A DNA stretch of 64,000 nt from JALUZX01 sp964561605 (GTDB lineage: Bacteria > Planctomycetota > UBA1135 > JALUZX01). Below, piece by piece: positions 60,050 through 64,000 of the stretch (its first letter is position 1; each line of letters starts with the position of its first letter). The position numbers were made by a program, and so were the translations under genes. The DNA lies in assembly GCA_964561605.1 (NCBI GenBank), contig CAZLQD010000025.1:1-64000 (forward strand), read 5' to 3'. Below the pieces are notes generated by a model, which saw only the letters and a list, made by a program, of their open reading frames with translations, ran no database searches and was not told where the DNA came from.

Positions 60050-62365
60050 ATGCTTCACGGGATCGCAGCCCTTCTGTTCCAGACGGCCGTCCTGGTCTCT
60101 CCTCCTCTCCAGGCCGTGGAAATGGCCGGTCCTTTCTGGGCCCCCAGGCTCGAGGCCAACGCCCGGTCCACCCTGGGGGCCTGTCTCCACCAGTGCAGGA
60201 TCACCGGGAGGATCCGGAATTTCGCCGCCGCGGCGGGCCTGGTCCCGGCCCGCCACGAGGGCTACTTCTTCAACGACTCCGACGTATACAAGGTCCTGGA
60301 AGGGGGAGCGTACATCCTGGCCCGCCGGCCCGATTCCCCATTCCGTAAGGAGCTTGAACGGATCATCGACCTGGTGGGGGCGGCGGCCCGCCCCGACGGC
60401 TACCTGAACACCTATATCCAGCTCGTCAAGCCGCAGGAGCGCTGGAAGAACATCCGCTTCGGGCACGAGCTCTACTGCGCGGGGCACCTCTTCGAGGCGG
60501 GGGCGGCCTGGTTCCGGTGCACCGGCGAGGTGAAGCTTTTGGACACGGCCCGGGCCTTCGCACGCAACATCGGGAAGGTCTTCGGTCCCGAGGGAAGGCA
60601 CGACCCGCCGGGCCACGAGGAGATCGAGCTGGCCCTCTTCCGGCTCTGGAGGCTGACGGGAGAGAAGGCGTACTTCGACCTGGGGCGGTTCTTCCTCGAG
60701 CAGCGGGGGCGTCCCGAAGGACACGCCCTCTACGGGGAATACGCCCAGGACACCGTCCCCGTCAGGGACCTCCGGGAGGTCCACGGCCACGCCGTCCGGG
60801 CCATGTACCTCTATTGCGCCATGACGGACCTCTACGGGGTCACGGGAGACCGGGCCCTTCGGCGGGCCCTGGACTCCCTCTGGGAGGACCTCACGGAGAG
60901 GAAGATGTACGTCACCGGAGGGATCGGCTCCTCCGGGGGGAACGAGGGCTTCACCAGGCCCTACGACCTTCCCAACGACGCCGCATACTGCGAGTCCTGC
61001 GCCGCCGTGGGGCTGGCCCTCTGGGCCGAGCGGATGTTCAAGGTCACCGGCGAGGCCCGCTACCTGGACGTCCTGGAACGGGTCCTCTACAACGGCCTTC
61101 TTTCGGGCGTATCATTTGCGGGGGACCGGTTTTTCTACAGGAATCCCCTGGCGAGCCGGGGGGATGTGCACAGGGTCCCCTGGTTCAAGTGCGCCTGCTG
61201 TCCCCCCAACCTGCTCCGTTACATCGCTTCCCTCCCCTCCAGGGTCTACTCCTGGAAGGGGGACAGGATCTTCCTGGCCCTCTACGCGGCCGGATCGGCC
61301 CGGATCCCCCTTCCCGGCGGGGCCGTGAAGATCACCCAGAAGACCGACTACCCCTGGAAGGGGGATGTGGAGGTCCTGGTGGAGCCCGAAGGAAAGGGGA
61401 GGGAGTTCGAACTCCTTCTGCGCCTTCCCTCCTGGTGCGGGAGGAAGGCCCGCTTCTCCTTGAACGGAAGGCCCCTCTCCCCCCCTTCGCGGAAGGGCTT
61501 CGCCTCCATCCGCAGGAAGTGGAGCCCCGGGGACCGGGTGGAGGCGGCCTTTCCCATGGAGGTCCGGAGGATCCACGCCGATCCCAGGGTGGAGGCCGAC
61601 CGGGGGAGAACGGCCCTGGCCAGGGGCCCCCTGATCTATTGCTTCGAGGCCTGCGACAACGGGGGCCGGGCGAGGAACCTGGTGCTTCCTCCTGCTTCCT
61701 CCATGAAGGCCCGCTTCGAGAAAGGGCTCCTGGGCGGAACGGTGGTCCTCGAGGGACAGGGAAGGAAGGTGGTCCTCGGGAAGGGCGGGCGGACCCTCGT
61801 TCCGGCCCGGCTGAAGGCCCTTCCCTACAGTCTCTGGGACAACAGGACTCCCGGGGAGATGGTGGTCTGGATCCCCGAGGATCCGCTCCTGGCCGAATCG
61901 CCGGGAGAGAAGGGGATCCGGACGGTCTACAGGGGCGTGGTGATCCGGGCCTCCCACGTCTACGGCGGGGACAGGCTCTCGGCCCTCCGGGACGGCGTCC
62001 TTCCTTCCTCTTCCTCCGACGGGTCGATCCCCCGCTTCACCTGGTGGCCCAGAAAGGGCTCCCTCCAGTGGGTCGAATACGGGTTCCAGGAACCGAGGAC
62101 GGTCTCGGGCGCCCGGGTCTACTGGTTCGACGACGGCCCGCGGGGCGGATGCAGGACTCCCCTCTCCTGGAGGATCCTCTTCAAGAAGAGGGGCAGGTGG
62201 GTTCCGGTGAGACTCCTTCCGGGAGAGACCTGGGGGGTATCGAAGGACCGGATGAACAGTGTCCGGTTCGAGCCCGTCACGGCCGCGGATTTCCGGCTGG
62301 AGGCGAGGCTCCGGAAGGGTTTTTCCGGGGGCATCCTGGAGTGGGCCCTCCTGGAGGGAATCTGA
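60050..62365 (+). CDS. GH127-family glycoside hydrolase (beta-L-arabinofuranosidase-like)
   Basis: The 771-aa protein contains the GH127 (formerly DUF1680) core: a long alpha/alpha-barrel from about residue 20, including GPFWAPRLEANARSTLGACL, GYFFNDSDVYKVLEG, RPDGYLNTYIQLVKPQERW and GHELYCAGHLFEAGAAW, then YVTGGIGSSGGNEGFTRPYD LPND, Y-C-E-S-C-A-A-V-G, and the zinc-cysteine motif WFKCACCPPNLLRYIASLP. In characterised members a Cys cluster with Zn activates the nucleophilic Cys, and an upstream Glu (E in YCESCAAVG) is the likely acid/base. After about residue 490 come beta-domains, with a C-terminal discoidin-like tail. The N-terminus is only weakly signal-peptide-like. Substrate is probably an arabinose-containing or similar glycan. 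Confidence 0.85.
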   Translation: MLHGIAALLFQTAVLVSPPLQAVEMAGPFWAPRLEANARSTLGACLHQCRITGRIRNFAAAAGLVPARHEGYFFNDSDVYKVLEGGAYILARRPDSPFRKELERIIDLVGAAARPDGYLNTYIQLVKPQERWKNIRFGHELYCAGHLFEAGAAWFRCTGEVKLLDTARAFARNIGKVFGPEGRHDPPGHEEIELALFRLWRLTGEKAYFDLGRFFLEQRGRPEGHALYGEYAQDTVPVRDLREVHGHAVRAMYLYCAMTDLYGVTGDRALRRALDSLWEDLTERKMYVTGGIGSSGGNEGFTRPYDLPNDAAYCESCAAVGLALWAERMFKVTGEARYLDVLERVLYNGLLSGVSFAGDRFFYRNPLASRGDVHRVPWFKCACCPPNLLRYIASLPSRVYSWKGDRIFLALYAAGSARIPLPGGAVKITQKTDYPWKGDVEVLVEPEGKGREFELLLRLPSWCGRKARFSLNGRPLSPPSRKGFASIRRKWSPGDRVEAAFPMEVRRIHADPRVEADRGRTALARGPLIYCFEACDNGGRARNLVLPPASSMKARFEKGLLGGTVVLEGQGRKVVLGKGGRTLVPARLKALPYSLWDNRTPGEMVVWIPEDPLLAESPGEKGIRTVYRGVVIRASHVYGGDRLSALRDGVLPSSSSDGSIPRFTWWPRKGSLQWVEYGFQEPRTVSGARVYWFDDGPRGGCRTPLSWRILFKKRGRWVPVRLLPGETWGVSKDRMNSVRFEPVTAADFRLEARLRKGFSGGILEWALLEGI

Positions 62366-62385
62366 GAGAGGTTCCGGGTCCCGCG

Positions 62386-62403
62386 GCCGGCGGCTCCGCC
62401 GGC
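62386..62403. terminator. GC-rich hairpin between convergent genes
   Basis: GCCGGCGG and CCGCCGGC pair with a two-base loop, 21 bases after the hydrolase stop. On the plus strand CCTCTTTCC follows shortly; the U-tract is poor, so this is a tentative terminator. Confidence 0.4.
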
Positions 62404-62429
62404 GGCGGGCCTCTTTCCGCCGGGAGGGA

Positions 62430-63854
62430 TCAGAACTGGAAGTAGATGAAGGGGATCTCCCGGGCGAAGACCAGGTGGGCCAGGACGACCACCCAGATCC
62501 CGGCCAGGACCCCGGGCCGGAGGAAGGAGGGGATCAGTCCCAGGATCTCCTCCCTGTCCAGGAAGTAGAGGAGGAGGTCGATTCCGAGGACCACTCCTCC
62601 CACGAGGAGGAGTTCCAGGACGATCTTGGGGTCCGGGGCGCCCTGGAAGGAGAGGATTCCCTCGAGCATGGTGAAGGCCGTGTGGAAATCGGGGGAGCGG
62701 AAGAAGAGCCAGGTGAGGAGGACCAGGCCGAAGGTGAATCCCACCCGCAGGACGGCCCAGGCGGCCTCGGCTGGGCTTCCCGCCCGGATCCGGGTCTCCG
62801 CCTTCCTCCCCCTGAGCATGAGCTTGTGGGCGGCCAGGTAGAGGCCGTGGAGGCCGCCCCAGACCACGAAGGTCCAGTTCGCTCCGTGCCAGAGTCCGCC
62901 CAGGAGCATGGTCACCATCAGGTTGAAATAGGTCCTGGCCTTCCCCTTCCGGTTTCCCCCCAACGGAATATAGAGGTAGTCCTTGAGCCAGGAGGAGAGG
63001 GAGATGTGCCAGCGCCTCCAGAAGTCGGTCACGTTGAGTGAGAGGTAGGGCTGGCGGAAGTTGATCATCACGTCCACGCCGAAAAGCCGGGCCGTTCCCC
63101 TGGCGATGAGACTGTAGCCGCTGAAGTCGCAGTAGATCTGGAGGGCGAAGAAGAGGAGCCCCCTCAGGAGTTCCAGGGAGGAGAAGGCCTCGGGGGCCCG
63201 GAAGACCGGATCCACCAGGGGGGCGAGCTGGTCCCCCAAGAGGACCTTCATGATCATGCCCATCGTGATGAGCTCGATCCCCTTCTTCAGATCCCCCGGC
63301 CGGGTCCTGGGGACCTTCACCAGTTGGGGGAGGAGGTCCGCCGCCCTTTCGATGGGGCCGGCCACGAGCTGGGGGAAGAAGGAGACGAAGAGGGCGAAGT
63401 CCAGCAGGTTCCCCGTGGGCCGGAGCCTGCCCCGGTAGATGTCGATGGTGTAGGAAAGGGTCTGGAAGGTGTAGAAGGAGATCCCCACGGGGAGGACGAT
63501 CCGCAAGGTGGGGAGGCCGGCGTGGATTCCAAGGGCCTCGAGGAGGGCCTGGAAGGATTCCACGAAGAAGCCCAGGTACTTGAAGATCCCCAGGATGCTC
63601 AGGTTGCTCACCAGGCTCACCAGGAGGAGGCGCTTGCGTCTTGCCGGATCCTCCGTCCTGGGAAGGGCGGCGCCGACGAAGTAGTCCACCAGGGTGGACA
63701 GGGCCAGGAGCCCGCAGAAACGCCAGTCCCACCAGCCGTAGAAGAAGTAGCTCCCGGCAAGCATGAAGGCGTTGCGGAACCGCCTGGGCAGGAGGCTCCA
63801 GGCGGGGAAGAAGAGGAGCAGGAAGACCAGGAAGGGGATGGAATTGAAGAGCAT
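62430..63854 (-). CDS. MBOAT-family O-acyltransferase (AlgI-like)
   Basis: The 474-aa polytopic membrane protein has about ten hydrophobic segments. Conserved MBOAT features: MLFNSIPFLVFLLLFFPAW at the N-terminus, SYFFYGWWDWRFCGLLALST, GISFYTFQTLSYTIDIYRG, PQLVAGPIERAADLLPQL, IYCDFSGYSLIARGTARLFG, DFWRRWHISLSSWLKDYLYI PLGG, and the catalytic His in MLLGGLWHGANWTFVVWGGL HG. AlgI-type proteins move acetyl groups across the membrane for O-acetylation of exopolysaccharides such as alginate or peptidoglycan, usually with a DHHW/SGNH (AlgJ/AlgX) partner. No such partner is within the window downstream; one may lie beyond the right edge. Confidence 0.92.
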   Translation of the reverse strand: MLFNSIPFLVFLLLFFPAWSLLPRRFRNAFMLAGSYFFYGWWDWRFCGLLALSTLVDYFVGAALPRTEDPARRKRLLLVSLVSNLSILGIFKYLGFFVESFQALLEALGIHAGLPTLRIVLPVGISFYTFQTLSYTIDIYRGRLRPTGNLLDFALFVSFFPQLVAGPIERAADLLPQLVKVPRTRPGDLKKGIELITMGMIMKVLLGDQLAPLVDPVFRAPEAFSSLELLRGLLFFALQIYCDFSGYSLIARGTARLFGVDVMINFRQPYLSLNVTDFWRRWHISLSSWLKDYLYIPLGGNRKGKARTYFNLMVTMLLGGLWHGANWTFVVWGGLHGLYLAAHKLMLRGRKAETRIRAGSPAEAAWAVLRVGFTFGLVLLTWLFFRSPDFHTAFTMLEGILSFQGAPDPKIVLELLLVGGVVLGIDLLLYFLDREEILGLIPSFLRPGVLAGIWVVVLAHLVFAREIPFIYFQF

Positions 63855-63860
63855 GGGCCC

Positions 63861-64000
63861 TCAGGGGATGTCCGTCCCGGGGGGCCCGGTGTCGCGGGCC
63901 CTTTCGCCGTGGGTTTTCTTCCTGGTCGTCCCGGGTGCCGCCATGGCCCCTCCCTGGGTGGTCGCCTGCCTTTCCGGGGCCGGCCCCTCCGGGTGGAGGG
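63861..64000 (-). CDS. Possible C-terminal end of an upstream gene, cut by window edge
   Basis: On the minus strand the frame ending at the TGA at 63863-63861 is open to the right edge and lies just seven bases from the acyltransferase start. The visible residues are low-complexity and hydrophilic (Gly/Pro/Arg/Thr-rich). An internal ATG at 63941 would give only 27 residues. Identity unknown; it may be the tail of a co-transcribed gene or non-coding GC-rich sequence. Confidence 0.25.
   Translation of the reverse strand, partial: LHPEGPAPERQATTQGGAMAAPGTTRKKTHGERARDTGPPGTDIP

Noticed and set aside
57079..60348. Plus-strand open frame of more than 1,000 codons across the pyrophosphorylase and recG
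   Set aside because: Low-complexity Gly/Pro/Arg-rich translation with no motif; recG and the pyrophosphorylase have all catalytic motifs in their own frames.
1..64000. CRISPR arrays, tRNA and rRNA genes
   Set aside because: No regularly spaced direct repeats, and no recognisable tRNA cloverleaf or rRNA sequence was found by reading; a covariance-model scan could still find a divergent one.

Overview
The window looks like a chromosomal segment of a high-GC, Gram-negative, flagellated bacterium, most likely a member of the Planctomycetota. That assignment is an inference. It rests on the L-ring and P-ring flagellar genes, on many secreted beta-rich proteins of a style common in that phylum (a kelch-like 'WEWDGK' repeat protein, several proteins sharing one C-terminal beta-domain, and prealbumin-like repeat giants), and on GC-rich codon use. 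No rRNA, tRNA or CRISPR array was seen.

Left part (1-10.8 kb): a truncated kelch-like secreted protein runs off the left edge on the minus strand, preceded by a broken fragment. Then comes a clearly AT-richer island (about 3.1-9.9 kb) with two giant secreted or membrane-anchored beta-domain proteins (905 and 814 aa), long stretches without intact genes, and a decayed IS256-type transposase at its right side. This looks like acquired, partly eroding DNA.

Middle part (10.8-32 kb, mainly plus strand): a YeeE/YedE-type two-gene sulfur-transport unit; a secreted protein; then a compact operon (13.4-18.8 kb) of a SAM methyltransferase, three different cysteine-rich proteins of the 2-hydroxyacyl-CoA dehydratase / benzoyl-CoA reductase / double-cubane-cluster superfamily, and their ATP-driven activator. 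This is the most interesting system here. It is followed by an SGNH hydrolase, an SbcD/SbcC (YhaO/YhaN-like) nuclease pair, two tandem paralogous secreted proteins, peptidase T (minus strand), and a DUF1015-serA-serC serine-biosynthesis cluster that ends in a striking 25-bp inverted repeat.

Right-centre (32-46.6 kb): a continuous minus-strand flagellar operon fliK-flgD-flgE-flgF-flgG-flgA-flgH-flgI-flgJ-flgN-flgK-flgL, plus two trailing genes, with flgM divergent from fliK. It encodes hook-length control, hook, distal rod, P and L rings, hook-associated proteins and the anti-sigma-28 factor.

Right part (46.7-64 kb): two paralogous secreted proteins flank a periplasmic cyclophilin; a secreted alpha-helical protein; a PqqD-like / FabL / penicillin-acylase-like cluster; a site-2-protease-like peptidase with a UDP-sugar pyrophosphorylase; recG; a GH127 glycoside hydrolase; and an AlgI/MBOAT O-acyltransferase. 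Very high GC makes many antisense and shifted frames open. These were discarded, and starts were chosen from ribosome-binding sites and overlaps.
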